64,000 bases of DNA from Aldrovandia affinis (Eukaryota; Chordata; Actinopteri; Notacanthiformes; Halosauridae), in NCBI GenBank assembly GCA_029706075.1, contig JAINUG010000134.1, positions 558,001 to 622,000 on the forward strand. The letters are read 5' to 3'. Both the position numbers and the translations under genes were made by a program. Below, one piece after another: positions 12,000-23,599 of the stretch (position 1 is the stretch's first letter; each line of letters begins with the position of its first letter). The notes under the pieces were generated by a model, which was not told the DNA's origin, made no database searches, and saw only the letters and a list, made by a program, of their open reading frames with translations.

Positions 12000-13850
12000 C
12001 TGTATATATAAATATTTAAAACAAAAACGGAACAAAATCATTTATTCTGTTATTTTTATGTTTTTGCCCCCAATATCAAACATAGTATTCATTCATTATT
12101 AATTAATGCATTTGTTTCTTGTTATTACTCTTTTTTTTATTTCCCCATGATGATGGACTTTCATTTATTCTGGTGCACTCTGCGAAGCTTGCCAAATACC
12201 TCTCTCGGACCAGTTTTGAATTTGAATGAATTTCTGCAAATGGAAACATTTCATGAACTGTTGACTGTTGGCTAGAAAAATAAAAAAAGCAACTAAAGCA
12301 AAGCTATTATACCACGATTTGGTTCAATACTCAATTCTGATTAGTCAGGAGGATGTCACGGGCGGTTCTATCTATTTTTTTTATATCGGACCGTGTCTCA
12401 CGATGTAACATTTTTCACATGTGAAGGTGCATATCAAGTCGCCCACCACTAAACTTTAGTGTATTAATGAAAATACACTTCGTGCCCCAATTTCTTTGCA
12501 GCAGACATACCTCATGAAATGCTGTGTAATTTCTTGAAAAATATATATTTCTAACATAATTCACCAACGTTTTATTCATTCATTTGGCAAGTACCCTGAG
12601 ACAGCTGTTGGCTTTGTGTCACATCACCCTGTCATGCTGTCATTTTCACCAACGCACAACAATGAAGACACTGAAATAAGTGAGGGGAAAAGGCCCAACG
12701 CCTGCTTTATTTCTCAATCAAAGAGTAGAAACACAAAACTTAATGCAAACACTATCACTGGAAGATACAGTAACACTTCTCAGAAGTCTGTCACCAAAGG
12801 CCACCCAAGATTCTCTCTCAAAGGCACAGGAAGCTGCGCTTTTATAACTGGCCTGACGGAGGCAACGGTGTTGCCTACCGATGTTTCCCATGTGTGTGTG
12901 TGCCTGTGTGTGAGGCCGCTGCTGTCCAAGTTCCTTCTCTACTCCTCCCCCCACCCCTCCAGGTTTGACACCCTTACAAACATACAATAACGTATAACAC
13001 TACAACAACCAACGGTGTCTATCACTGGTATCACTTGTAGTTATCGCTGGCAAAAATAGTCTGGCAGGCAGGAGAGGAATGCAGTATACTTGAGTAAAGC
13101 TCAAGACGTTTAATCCCTGTTCTTTCACAGGATGCCACTAGGGCTGGAAGACCAGATGAAAATAAAACCCCCACTCTAAAGCTTAGCTAAGCAGCTGATG
13201 TCATTACACACAGAAGCGTGGAACCTTAACACAAATGAAGAACGACAACATTTTATCCTGCGAATGAATACGGTGCCCCCCTCAGTACCTGGTGCAACTG
13301 CTCTAAAGCCCAGGCACAAGCATGGACCTGTGACAGTAGCGTCGTTAAAATATGCAGGTATTTTATTTTCACCATGGAGAGAATAGCGAAACTCGAATCT
13401 GCACAATTTAAACCTGAACACTTGTCGTTGAGGTAATTATGACTGATGTTTTTAACTCCCCTGTGGTTCCTTTGAAATGATGCGGTAATGCGGAGTTGCA
13501 TAGAAAATGTGGCCCGTAAATTGCTTTCTTCTTCGAAACGCAGTCCGTTCAAAATAGATTTGCATCATTAAGATGTGTCCAAATGGTGCCCAGGGCAATG
13601 ATTTGGAAATAACTGCCATGGTAAGTACAGCACATTCATTCAAAGGAAATTAATGAAATGAAAAGATGGGAATATAGTATATGACTAGAAAGGGGGAAGA
13701 TAACAAGTTGCTCCCTCTTCTATTTTCTTACGTACATATTCCCTCTTTTCCCATCGAATCAACATCAGAGGCAGTAATCAAGGAAGAACATTAAACAAGC
13801 AAAGTGTGTTCACTCCTTAAACATAACAAGCATAATATGCTTGTTATGAG
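12000..13850. other. Anonymous interval without a supported gene
   Basis: Short open frames only. No motif, repeat end or RNA structure that I can name. Confidence 0.5.
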
Positions 13851-13852
13851 CA

Positions 13853-13972
<120 letters not shown>

Positions 13973-14480
13973 TCAGTTTGGGCACTCTTGAATATATACA
14001 TCAGCTTCATGTTGTGGTTTGTTTGTGAGCTATGATTTCCTCTTTTGATTGCCTATGGAATGCAATTTCATTTCTGCCAAATAACATATTTCTGTGCTGT
14101 AATTATGCTCAGTGTCAAATAATATGACCACTGAGCATGCATATTACGCTTGGCAATAGCCATGGTAACAGTCAAACACGCAGCTGTGATTTGAGGGGAT
14201 AACTCAAACTCGGGGAGTCCTGACCCCATTGATTCCATGTGGGGCCGTGGTCATCAGCCAATACATTGTGACAGGCCCCATTCACCAAACACTCACCGTT
14301 TTCAAACAAATCGAACTGTGAGCTCTGGGCTTTAGAGTGAACCACCAAATTAAATGGAAACACCATTAAATGCCTTAATCTCTCTCAGTCTGCAGCAGCA
14401 GTAGGATTACGAACAAACTATCACGTCCTGAATGGAAAGCACTCAGACATATCAGACTGACCCTGGCCACTGATGAGGGA

Positions 14481-14850
14481 CAGCACAGGCAAACCTTGTC
14501 AGCCAGGATCGATGGGCTCTCTGGTTGCCATGTCACAGGAAGGAATTATTGCTAATTATATGCATTTTTATTTTATTTTATTTATATGTTTTATTTTCTG
14601 TTTTTGCTGTTTACTCCCATTTTTTTCTCTCCCAATTATACCCTCTCTTTTTCATGGCTATTATGCCAGCACAGGCAAACCTTGTCAGCCAGGACCGACG
14701 GACTCTCTGGTTGCCATGTCACAGGAAGGAATTATTGCTAATTATATGCATTTTTATTTTATTTTATTTATATGTTTTATTTTCTGTTTTTGCTGTTTAC
14801 TCCCATTTTTTTCTCTCCCAATTATACCCTCTCTTTTTCATGGCTATTAT
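14481..14850 (-). repeat. 186-bp tandem duplication carrying a reversed SINE tail
   Basis: Two near-identical units start at 14481 and 14667, each from CAGCACAGGCAAACC to TTTCATGGCTATTAT. Each unit contains the reverse complement of GAGGGTATAATTGG, the tail of the SINE at 1.0 kb, followed by the complement of an A-rich stretch. The units differ at only a few positions, so the duplication is young. Sequence downstream to about 14960 may be the rest of the minus-strand SINE body. Confidence 0.75.
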
Positions 14851-14969
14851 CCCCTCCATCATATGAGAACTCGCTGCTGTAGTCTCAAGATCGGTAGTGA
14901 GTGCTGCACCGCCTCCTCTGAGCGGGCACCCGCCAAAGCCGAAGCCGGTCACCGTAACACACAGAACCA

Positions 14970-16731
14970 CTCATATATGCGGGTACTACTTTGTGTGTAG
15001 TTGCTAGCCAAATATAGCTGCCTCTGTCTAGCTGACTGTTACACAAAGCATTTTTTAGTCAGCCTACAGTGGTGATATGCTAATTTAGGCTAACATTAGC
15101 TAAAATAGCATACATTGACAGTGGTGATAGGCACAAAGCTAGCTACATTTTAGTGGTCATTCATATAATCATGACAGTCTGCTACTCTTGTAGTGAATTA
15201 GCTCCAAGGGTTGACTGATTATATAAAATATCTCTTAGTGACATTTCTTGTGACGAACCCCCCTAGAGGGGCTACTTTAGGTCTCATGACCTTGGTAATT
15301 CTTGACTCCTGGATATGGCCCTGATCGTGTTAATCACATGAGGTGAAGAAATAATTCCATGTTGGTGAGACCATGAAATATAAGATACAGATTGTTGTGC
15401 GCTTTTATCACTCCTGTATGAGAGCGCTAATGAAGTAATGCAGTGTCTGGCGTGTACAGAAAGCTGTGGCAGAAAGTGATGTTAGATAAGCAATATTTAT
15501 AGCCAGTGACCCAGTATCGTACAAAGAGACAGCAGAAAAGCACACTCACAAGATGCCGACAAGATGCAGACCATATAACTCACCCACACACTAGAATAGT
15601 GCCTTAACAGTATGCAGACCATGGGGCTCATTCACACACTTGAACAGTGCCTTAACAACATGCAGACCATGGGGTTCAACCACACACCGGAACACTGCCA
15701 TAACAGGATGTAGATGGAAGTTAATCCACGTGGTTTGTCTTATTAAATCGTTAGCATGAGGATCAACAGGTCTCGTCCCAGCAATATGGGCAGGGCTTAT
15801 CACCAAACAAATTTTGGTGATTAGGCGTTATAGGTGATATATCCGCAAGGATACAAAAAGCCTGGCTCGTGAGGCTTAAACAAGCTTCTCACCATGGGGG
15901 GCAGGGCTCGAGTGGACGTTTATTCTTTCCTACGTTTATTTCTTCAGTGAACCGGATCTGTGCGCTGCAAATGCAATGGATTTGGCCATCCCAGCTGTGG
16001 CAATTTTCCCGGACGCATTATTCAGCCAGGGAGATTCAGCAGCGGTCATGGCTTATGCCTGGCGTAATGCGGGGATCCAGGTTGGCACAGCGTGCCCCCT
16101 AAAGCTGTCACAGACCTGTAACCAAGAGATAGCGGATGTATGCAGGGTTAAAGGACAGCTCATGCTTCACCCTTTTGACAAATAACACATTCGACTGGAC
16201 ATGAAAGCGCAGTGACAAAATGTAATTACCAAAGATGTGGTGTGACCAGACCCTGGAGAGGGGCAAAGGGACCATGTTTGTTGCCCAAAATGTATTAAAG
16301 CAATTAAAATGAGCTGCATAGCACACATTTACAGCCATATGATTGTATAACACAGATTCATTTGATTATTTAAATGTAAATGCATCAATTATTTCTTTAG
16401 TTATTTAAATTGTGGCATGTTCACATTGAATGTCTCTACACAGTAACTTTTTCAGTGTTAAAGTTTAATTTAGTCTAATCAGCACTAACATTAGCTGTGT
16501 GGTAACTGCACATCTTTTAAAGCCTGCATTCCCCAGTGTAGGAGGGGGGTAGGCTCAATGTGCAATCAGTATAGCTGGGAGAGATGGTGTGTACAGTGGA
16601 TAAAAAGTATCGCATACTCCCTCTGTATCACACGAGTGGTTCCTATGCAGATTTATCAAGAGTTATAGCTGATTATAATAACTTTAATTTACTCATCCTA
16701 CTTCTGCTTCTTGTATCCAGGGCAAAGTGTA
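14970..16731. other. Anonymous interval with a 48-bp minisatellite
   Basis: Three units of a 48-bp repeat start at 15564, 15612 and 15660 (ATGCAGACCATGGGG core). The frame at 15976-16185 is open for 69 codons but matches nothing I know. I do not call a gene. Confidence 0.45.
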
Positions 16732-16840
16732 TACTATTATTATTATTATTATTATTATTATTATGATGATTATTGTGATTATTATGATTATTATGATGAT
16801 TATTATGATGATTATTATGATTATGATTATTATTATCACT
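16732..16840. repeat. (ATT)n and (GATTATT)-type simple repeat
   Basis: A trinucleotide TAT run passes into imperfect ATGATTATT units. The poly-Tyr/Asp frame is spurious. Confidence 0.95.
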
Positions 16841-17067
16841 TTTCTTTAATTTGGTGGATGGTCTTATTCAGAGAGTGTTCTAGCCCATCCAAGACCATCA
16901 TGAAAATGGCATCCAGGCTGCTGCAATAGGAAATGCATACTGTATTGTAGGTAATAGGCATAGAATCTGGGGTACAAGGGTAGGGGGGTTCTAACTCCCT
17001 TACTGTCCTGACTCCCTCAATGTTGAGAGAGCAATTATTCCTGTCCTGTCCTAAAAAGATCCTTTGC

Positions 17068-17212
17068 CAAAGGGCCTTTTCTTTTTTCTTTTTCTTTTTA
17101 TAAGTTATCAGTTTTGCTTCTGATTTTCCCATGTTTTTCTCCCAATTTGTTGGCCAATTGATTCAATTCCCCCCTATACCAGTTGTGCCATGCAGGGTCA
17201 AAGGGCCTTTTC
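17068..17212 (-). repeat. SINE 3' fragment with 14-bp target duplication
   Basis: A 117-bp insert (17082-17198) is the reverse complement of the shared SINE tail: on the minus strand it reads CAATTGGCCAACAAATTGGG followed by an A-rich tail. It is flanked by perfect CAAAGGGCCTTTTC copies at 17068-17081 and 17199-17212. The insertion lies just upstream of a Tc1 transposase remnant. Confidence 0.85.
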
Positions 17213-17219
17213 AATGTAA

Positions 17220-17515
17220 GTGTCCTTCTGCCGATGCAAAAAAAAACAACTGTTGATGTGCATGGCCAAAAAGCTACATTTGTCTCAACTGACCATAACA
17301 CTTGGTTCCAATCAGAGATCCTTATACCAGTAGTGAAATATGGTGGTGGATCTTTTAATATTAAATTTAAAATGTAAAAAATGTAAATTAATATGATGAA
17401 ATTTTTTCAGCAAGGCAATTATCCAAAACATATCTCAAAATCAACCAAGAAATGGTTAACTGACGACAAAATGAATGTTTTGCAATGGCCATCTAAAAGA
17501 CTAACTTTAGTTTAG
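17220..17515 (+). pseudogene. Tc1-like transposase remnant
   Basis: On the plus strand near 17410-17505 one frame reads QQGNYPKHISKSTKKWL and then MNVLQWPSKR. This corresponds to the conserved block around the second catalytic Asp of Tc1 transposases, here with the Asp replaced (QQDN to QQGN). Upstream sequence is colinear but too decayed to read. No terminal repeats are recognisable. It is a dead fragment. Confidence 0.6.
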
Positions 17516-17539
17516 AGAACTTTAAGAACAAACAGGCCT

Positions 17540-18285
17540 CACAGAGAAATGCGTTATGCCTGAGGTTCTCGCCTGAGACCACGGGAGCAATCCAACATGG
17601 CAGCACCCTGCTGCTAGATTCACAGCTAACTGCTACCAAACTAAAATATAAATAAAACGAAATAAAATGTTTTCTCCCCCAACGACCACCTGGAGGATTT
17701 AGAAAAATACATTGACGAGCATTACAACGAACTGTGCATAATGACAACTCCAAATTTGAAACGCTTCCACAACTCGTACACCGACACAGAAGACCTAACT
17801 GCCGACAATACAGAGGTTAGTGTCTTACTATCATCAATTCCAAACTTTCATCACTCGATGCTAGAATAGCGCTGATCGAAGTTCTCCACAAAGAATTCCA
17901 ATGCTTCAGAAACAGTCTGGAATTCAGCCAGGAGGAGATGGCATCACTCGTAAAAGAAAATCAAACATTACAAACCACCGTTAAAACACTTACCAACCAG
18001 ATGACAACTGTTGCAAACGAAAACAAAGAAATGAAAGAGACTATTCTGGATATGTCTCGCATATGCTACGCGACAACCAGTTTTTTTCAGCAATTCCAGA
18101 AAACTAATCCGATGACCCTGAAAAACTCATTAAAGAATTTATACAAACATCCCTGAAACTAAAGCCAGAGACAGTTAAATAAATAATATTTCACCGTATA
18201 CACCGTTTAGGAGTGGAAAAGCACGCTGTTATCACAGTAGATAAGCTATATGTTGATGGACAGTTATACTGTGACATGGGTGTCA
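17540..18285 (+). pseudogene. L1-type LINE, ORF1 (Swimmer/Tx1-like), broken
   Basis: The frame that opens near 17652 and resumes at 17938 encodes an L1 ORF1-like RNA-binding protein. A coiled-coil-like stretch rich in Glu, Leu and Asn (MASLVKENQTLQTTVKTLTN) is followed by an RRM-like part with LKLKPETVK and FHRIHRLGVEKHAV read in a neighbouring frame. Several stops and frame changes separate the blocks. ORF1 normally coats L1 RNA and trimerises through the coiled coil. The C-terminal domain is cut by the hAT-like insertion that follows, and ORF2 resumes 1.3 kb downstream on the same strand. Confidence 0.7.
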
Positions 18286-18821
18286 CCCCATAAAAGTCAT
18301 ACTTGTCAAAGGGCAAGTATCTTAGAAAAGATACTTGTCCTTCCTAAAAGTTACTTGTCCTTGGTCAATTCACCTTCCAATTTTCCTGGAAAGTGCGATC
18401 TCTGCTCTCTGAATCATATTTTAGCTGAGTTTTTAGCTGATCTTTGGTTTTAGCCTTTTTAGTGGGGGGTGGACTTGCACCCTCAATAAATCTCCACATC
18501 TTTGAAAATGCGATCACTACGTCATATGTAGTTCAAAGATAGACACGACGGTTAACGTTATTTATTTTCTACACGGATATTTATGTTTGACTTGTGCAGC
18601 GTGTGCTCATGGGACTGTGTAGCAGTGAAGCTCTGACGGGTGCCCGCAGGTGGTGTTAGCGACTAGTGTTCTGACTGTACAGTATATCATAACGTACAGT
18701 CTACTCAGGACTCAAGAGATTTTTCCATTCCCAACTAGAGAGTGGTATGGCAGCTAACGTAATAGCTAGCTAATAATTCCTAGATTTAACCGAGCAGGGA
18801 TGTGGGAATGATTTGTGCTTG

Positions 18822-18979
18822 GACTGTAGCAAGGCCGTAACCATGGAGTCAACATTGGGGGGGACATTTAAAAAAATATATCAGCTAGGCTATATATTGG
18901 GGGGGACATTTTGAGCATATCTGAATATTGGGGGGGATGTGTCCCCAATATATATGGTCGTTTCGGCCTTGGACTGTAG
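18822..18979 (+). mobile_element. 142-bp MITE with 8-bp target duplication (copy A site)
   Basis: The element 18830-18971 has terminal inverted repeats CAAGGCCGTAAC / CAAGGCCGAAAC and internal ATTGGGGGGGACATT-like blocks. It is flanked by GACTGTAG at 18822-18829 and 18972-18979. The corresponding position in copy B (49265-49272, CTACAGTC on the plus strand) is empty. An 8-bp duplication fits the hAT superfamily. Confidence 0.9.
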
Positions 18980-19061
18980 TATGGAGATGAGAAATCACTG
19001 CAGGAAAATCACAGCGATTCCTCAGCCTGGCGGGAGGGCTCACTGAACTGAATATAGACAG

Positions 19062-19225
19062 TAACTAGCTAGCTAGTGTTCACGGATATTGCTTGCTAAT
19101 TCATGGCTTGGTAAGTGATAAATGCATGATCACTTACTAAGCCTTGTGTTAGCAAGCAACTAGCAACAACAGATATCGATATGTCATTGCTCAATGTCCG
19201 TGAACGCTAACGTTAGCTAGCTAAC
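19062..19225. repeat. Imperfect palindrome inside the hAT-like element
   Basis: The arms TTCACGGATATTGCTTGCTA and GGCTTGGTAAGTGAT on the left pair with ATCACTTACTAAGCC and TTAGCAAGCAA plus GTCCGTGAACGCTAA on the right, around a centre at about 19120. The same palindrome exists in copy B (about 49020-49185), so it predates the split of the two copies. It could be a fossil fold-back MITE or a structural part of the element. Confidence 0.75.
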
Positions 19226-19635
19226 TAATTAGCTGGTTCTCGCTGTTGTGTCTATGTGCCATGATCTGTGAAGTTGCTTGACTGCTGCAGAGTCTGGCAT
19301 AGCAACAACAACAAACACGGTGAGCACAGACTGCATGCGAGTGACAATGTGCCGCTTTTCCCAGTTGGAACTTCAGATATATTTTTGAATATCTGTGCAT
19401 GACGTGTTTGTTACGATGTGAGTGTAAAACAGAAATAAGTTGTTTCACACTGATTTAATTGCCTATATGTCTGTGCCTATGTATCCAGGCATCCATGTTG
19501 TTTTGGGGGAATTGTCAAATAACATTGAGAGGGAAATTGAATTTTTATTTACTGGAAATATTAAGGTGAAATTACAGAATCTAAATACACACATATTAGC
19601 ACATACCACACATTAACTAACTCAAATCCACACAA

Positions 19636-20490
19636 ATGCTCTCAATAAAACTAGTAAGTTGGAACATCCGTGGTACTGGTTCACAGGCAAAGAAAACAAC
19701 AATTTTAAATCACCTAATCAAGTTACAGGCTGACATATGTCTATTACAAGAAACCTACTTATCAGAATCGGAACATCAGAAATGAAAAACTTCACAATTG
19801 AATCAAGTATATTCAGCAACCTACAATTCAAAGAAAAGAGGCGTCTCAATTTTGATACACAAAAGAATACCACTAATCCACAAAAATACAATTGCTGACC
19901 CCGAAGAGCGGTACATTATTATCAACGCCTCCATCAATAACAATAACATTACCATTGCAAGCATACACGGTCTATGTGCCATGATCTGTGAAGTTGCTTG
20001 ACTGCTGCAGAGTCTGGCAATAATGATGATCCCTCCTTCTTCCACACATTTATCTCATCATTAACTGATCTCACAAATTCAATAATCATCATTGGAGGTG
20101 TCTTTAATACAGTCATCGATCAAGACAGGTCAAGTATCTCAGGTAATTCCAGAAATTGGCACTCTACAGAAACACTCAAACAATGTATGAGTGATTTTGG
20201 TCTTGGTGATAGTTGGCGACTGAAAAACTTATCAACAAGGGGATTCTCATATTTCTCACCCCTTCACCAATCATTCTCTCGCATTGACTTCTTTCTTACT
20301 AGTAATTCAATTATATCTGATATCATAATTCACCCCATCATAATCAGTGATCATGCCCCTTTCTCCTTTCATTTAAATACTAAACATTTCGAACAACCTC
20401 CCACCAGATGGCGATTCAATGTATCTCTGCTTAAAGATGCTGATTTTGACACATTCTTTAAAAAGAGTGAGCATCCTTCTTGGAAATAAA
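19636..20490 (+). pseudogene. L1 ORF2, endonuclease domain, broken
   Basis: The frame starts ATG at 19636 with KLVSWNIRGTGS, then DICLLQETYLS, the N-terminal motifs of the APE-type endonuclease that nicks the target DNA. After a stop at about 19783 it resumes with KKRGVSILIHKRIPLI. A foreign 50-bp piece interrupts it at 19970-20019. It continues with IIIIGGVFNTVIDQD (the GDFN-box position, here GGVFN) and ends with SRIDFFLTSN and SDHAPFSFHL, the conserved C-terminal SDH motif. All major endonuclease landmarks are present in order but spread over several frames. Confidence 0.8.
19970..20019 (+). repeat. 50-bp perfect copy of hAT-like sequence inserted in L1 ORF2
   Basis: Bases 19970-20019 are identical to 19250-19299, which lie in hAT-like copy A 720 bp upstream (TCTATGTGCCATGATCTGTG start). 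They fall between the ITIASIHG and NDDPSFF parts of the L1 endonuclease, and so break its frame. No transposon ends or target duplication surround the piece. Confidence 0.9.
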
Positions 20491-21065
20491 CGATTCTCTG
20501 GAAATCTCATCCACATTACTCTGGGAAACGGCCATAGTAGTACTGAGGGGGAAAATAATGTCATACTCATCACATAAGAAAAAAAAGGAACAGGAACTTG
20601 AAAATAATCTGGAACAAACAATCAAACAACTGTATGACTCTTATGTTAATAATCCCACAGAACAAATTCAGATCGAACTCAGAGAAGCCAAATTTCAATT
20701 AAATGATATCATAAATAAAAAACACAATTCCTGATACAGAGACTGAGGCATGGCCATTTTGAACATAACAACAAATCTGGAAAACATCTCGCAAACCAGC
20801 TCAAATGAAAAAAAGACAAATCAATTATTCCTGTGATAAATAATTCAGCAGGGAGGGCCATGCAGTCACTTCAAGACATAAACAACACCTTCCGGGCATT
20901 CTGTAACAAGTTCACCTCTGTCCATGAACCAAATTCAACAGACATTGACTCCTTGCTGAATAATATAGACCTCCCAAAACTTAGCAAAGAACAAGCAGAT
21001 GAATTAAATACACCATTAGCACCCAATGAATTTCAAAAAGCACTTTATCAGATAAAGTTGTATTA
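20491..21065 (+). pseudogene. L1 ORF2, linker and start of reverse transcriptase region
   Basis: Frames at 20480-20734 (SYSSHKKKKEQELENNLEQT, then LREAKFQLNDIINKK) and 20833-21062 (INNTFRAFCNKF, LPKLSKEQADELNTPLAPNE) carry the colinear ORF2 linker that precedes the reverse transcriptase in L1-type LINEs. Stops and a frame change at about 20735-20830 separate them. The text stops at KALYQIKL, just before the expected NNKAPGPDG box, where an unrelated insert begins. Confidence 0.7.
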
Positions 21066-21560
21066 CTGTTTCGAAGCAGGGGAGCAGTCTAACACTCTCG
21101 TATGAAGAATGTCAGAGTATCTCCCACGAGATAAAGGAAATACAACAGTATATATCTTTTACATTCGAGGTGACCATCGCCCCTTGGAGTTTCACCCATT
21201 GGTCATGGTTGAAACCCCTCCTTTATTGATGGGTCCAGGCACACATTTTACCCTCCCAACATACACATTTCTTGTATACATTAGGATGAGGCAACTCTCA
21301 CTTATGACCCAGTAATAACTTTCCATCTGTGTTATTATGATTTATACAGTGCAATAATCATTCCCAAGGCGTTGACCTTGATGCTTCCTGCTCCCCAACC
21401 CAAACATGCTTTGTTTCTCATACTTTCACGAGTTGTTTCTCTCCCACTTCTAGCAATACACACTTATCTCTTCCTACGCGATATGAGGACAAAATGTTTG
21501 ACCTGCTCGTGGAAGCAGAAACAACTCAGTAAAGCTGAAACCGGCCTGTCCCAAGGCCTA
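21066..21560. mobile_element. Unidentified ~0.5-kb insertion in L1 ORF2
   Basis: This sequence has no counterpart in L1 and separates two colinear parts of ORF2 (KALYQIKL before, DNGFPVEFFKHF after). I see no transposase, tail or inverted repeat. A solo LTR or small non-autonomous element is possible. Confidence 0.5.
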
Positions 21561-22190
21561 ATTAAATGTTTCCCTGACAATGGCTTCCCTGTTGAATTCT
21601 TTAAACACTTCTTTTAAACACTTGGCAAACAATATCACCACTGTTTATCGAAATGACACTTCAAATAAAACACAACTCAAAAATCCCACCACACATGAAC
21701 ACAGCCCTCATCTCAGTATTACTGAAACCTGACAAAAACCCAACCCTATGCTCCTCCTAACACCTTTTCAATGATGAACAATACTAATGCACAACTAATT
21801 CAATATAAAGTAATTCACAGAGCTCATATCACTCAGCACAAGATGTTTAAGATGGGATTCATAGACTCATCACACTGTACGCTGAACACCCTGGATAGTT
21901 ACTTCCATGCTCCCTGGCTTTGCCCACCCACTCAACATTTCTGGCAAGCAGTCATTGACAGAACGTCCCTGCTTTTGGGCTGCGACATTCCACTCTCTCC
22001 ATCTCTTTGTCTACTGGGAGACCTTTCAACATTCAACCGCCCTATCAAAAGCACCAAACTGATACTCAATGTCCTAACTATCGCTAAGAAAACTATCCTC
22101 TTAAACTGGAAGAGCAGAAATACATTAAACATCACACAGTGGTTAAACCTTCTCACAAAATACATATCAATAGAACAAATTTAAACCTCT
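21561..22190 (+). pseudogene. L1 ORF2, remaining RT edge and C-terminal domain
   Basis: NGFPVEFFKHF and SVLLKPDKNPTL come from the start of the reverse transcriptase. The text then jumps, at about 21760, to the C-terminal part with IQYKVIHRAHITQHKMFKMG and CPPTQHFWQAV, a conserved C-terminal region of teleost L1 ORF2. The whole catalytic core with the YADD box is deleted. The final frame (21771-22184) is open to its natural end. This L1 cannot be active. Confidence 0.75.
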
Positions 22191-22749
22191 CTCCAAAACC
22201 AAATACATTTTCAAGAAACTTGGAACCCATTCATCAGTTCCTTAAATTTGCCTGTTAACTAATCCCACACACAAATAAAATACACACACACACACAGACA
22301 CACATACCCATATACCAACACTAGAATAGAAACACCCACCATACACTACCATATTTTACACTCCCTATCATTCTAACACCCCCCTAAATATAAATATAAA
22401 TGTTCTTTATTATTATTGCTTCATTTAAAAAAGAGAAATATTTATTTATACATTTTCTTTTATTTTGCTTTAGATTGTACATCTCACTCTGTGCACCATC
22501 ATGTCATCCATCTGCTTGTTTCTGTATCTATCTGTAGTTTTGTTAGTCTTTTATTTCAGTAATTTATGTCAGTCTATTTGTTTATCTGTCTCTCTGTCTG
22601 TCTGTCTGGTTACTTAGATAACACAACGGTATCGGGGTGGGACAGGGATGGTGGTAGGAGGGGAGGGCACCTGACACCTGACAGACATCATATTTGTATC
22701 TAGAACTGCACAACCTGTAAATATACTTAAAATGTATGTATGCATATAT
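22191..22749 (+). other. Probable L1 3' UTR and anonymous sequence
   Basis: AT-rich sequence with a short CA run follows the L1 stop codon. No clear polyA tail or target duplication marks the L1 end. A GTCTGTCTGTCT run lies near 22590-22610. Confidence 0.4.
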
Positions 22750-23068
22750 ATAATACATGTCCAATCAATTGAATTTACCACAGGTGGACTCCAATGAAGT
22801 TCTAGAAACATCTCAAGGATGATCAGTGGAAACAGGATGCACCTGAGCTCAATTTTGGCGTGAACACTTATGTACATGTGATATTTTCATTTTTTATTTT
22901 TAATACATTTGCAAAAATTTAAAAAAAACTTTTTTCGCTTTGTCATTATGGGGTATTGTGTGTAGAATTCTGAGAAAAAAATGAATTTAATCCATTTTGG
23001 AATAAGGCTGTAACATAACAAAATGTGGAAAAAGTGAAGCGATGTGAATACTTTCCGGATGCACTGTA
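22750..23068 (+). mobile_element. Right end of a Tc1-like transposon (5'-truncated)
   Basis: The sequence matches the familiar 3' part of a fish Tc1-like family: CACAGGTGGACTCCAATGAA, GATGATCAGTGGAAACAGGA, CTTTGTCATTATGGGGTATT, and the terminal GAATACTTTCCGGATGCACT followed by GTA. Only the non-coding right end is present; the transposase and left end are absent. Confidence 0.85.
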
Positions 23069-23157
23069 ATCAATAATAATCAAGTGTGGGCATTGTAAAC
23101 CATTTATAAGTAAATGAGTACAGTGTGAAGCGCAATTTGAGTTAAATTTAGCTAAAC

Positions 23158-23318
23158 AAATTGTATTGTTGTGCCCTGCGATGGATTGGCGACCTGTCCA
23201 GGGTGTATTCCTGCCTCTCGCCCGGAACGCATGCTGGGATAGGCTCCAGCCCCCCCCCGCGACCCTGACCAGGAATAAGCGGCTTAGACAATGGATGGAT
23301 GGATGGAAATTGTATTGT
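23158..23318 (+). repeat. 5'-truncated (ATGG)n SINE with 12-bp target duplication
   Basis: The 3' part of the same SINE as at 4.3 kb, from CCCTGCGATGGATTGGCGAC to ATGGATGGATGG (23170-23306). AAATTGTATTGT occurs on both sides, at 23158-23169 and 23307-23318. Confidence 0.88.
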
Positions 23319-23599
23319 CATTCACCGAACCAAAACCATGACTGATGCATGTAATACCAGTCAGCTAACATAATATAATTAAATCCAATAGCTTCCAGGT
23401 TTCAGTCTTTAATAAAGAGAGAGCTTATTCAGTGGTTGAGGCCAAATTCTATGCACTGTCAAGAATGATTAAAGTTTAGAGTGCTCTCATCACAATAGAG
23501 TGTTCAGAAGGCATTGCCTCTCCAATGGTGATGGGTACCCCAATCAGACGAGCTCATTCTACCAGAGTTTGTGTGGATGTCTTGCACCACATTCTTTCA

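Larger units (their letters stand above)
18286..19438 (+). mobile_element. hAT-like non-autonomous element, copy A (both ends lost)
   Basis: This 1.15-kb block is the reverse complement of the two flanks of the retrovirus at 49.6-62.9 kb. 18286-18670 matches 62876-63245 and 18670-19438 matches 48870-49599. Copy B has 16-bp terminal inverted repeats starting CAGGGGCCCAGATTAG, but copy A lacks both ends. It lies within L1 ORF1, has no transposase, and contains a MITE and a hairpin described separately. It has no open frame with a recognised domain. The hAT assignment is inferred from the terminal sequence of copy B. Confidence 0.75.

Noticed and set aside
14560-15810. Regularly spaced repeats considered as a CRISPR-like array
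   Set aside because: The 48-bp and 186-bp units are direct tandem repeats without unique spacers, in a eukaryotic genome.
15976-16185. 69-codon frame starting MDLAIPAVAIFPDALF
   Set aside because: Reads like real protein but I recognise no family and see no exon borders or neighbours to support it.
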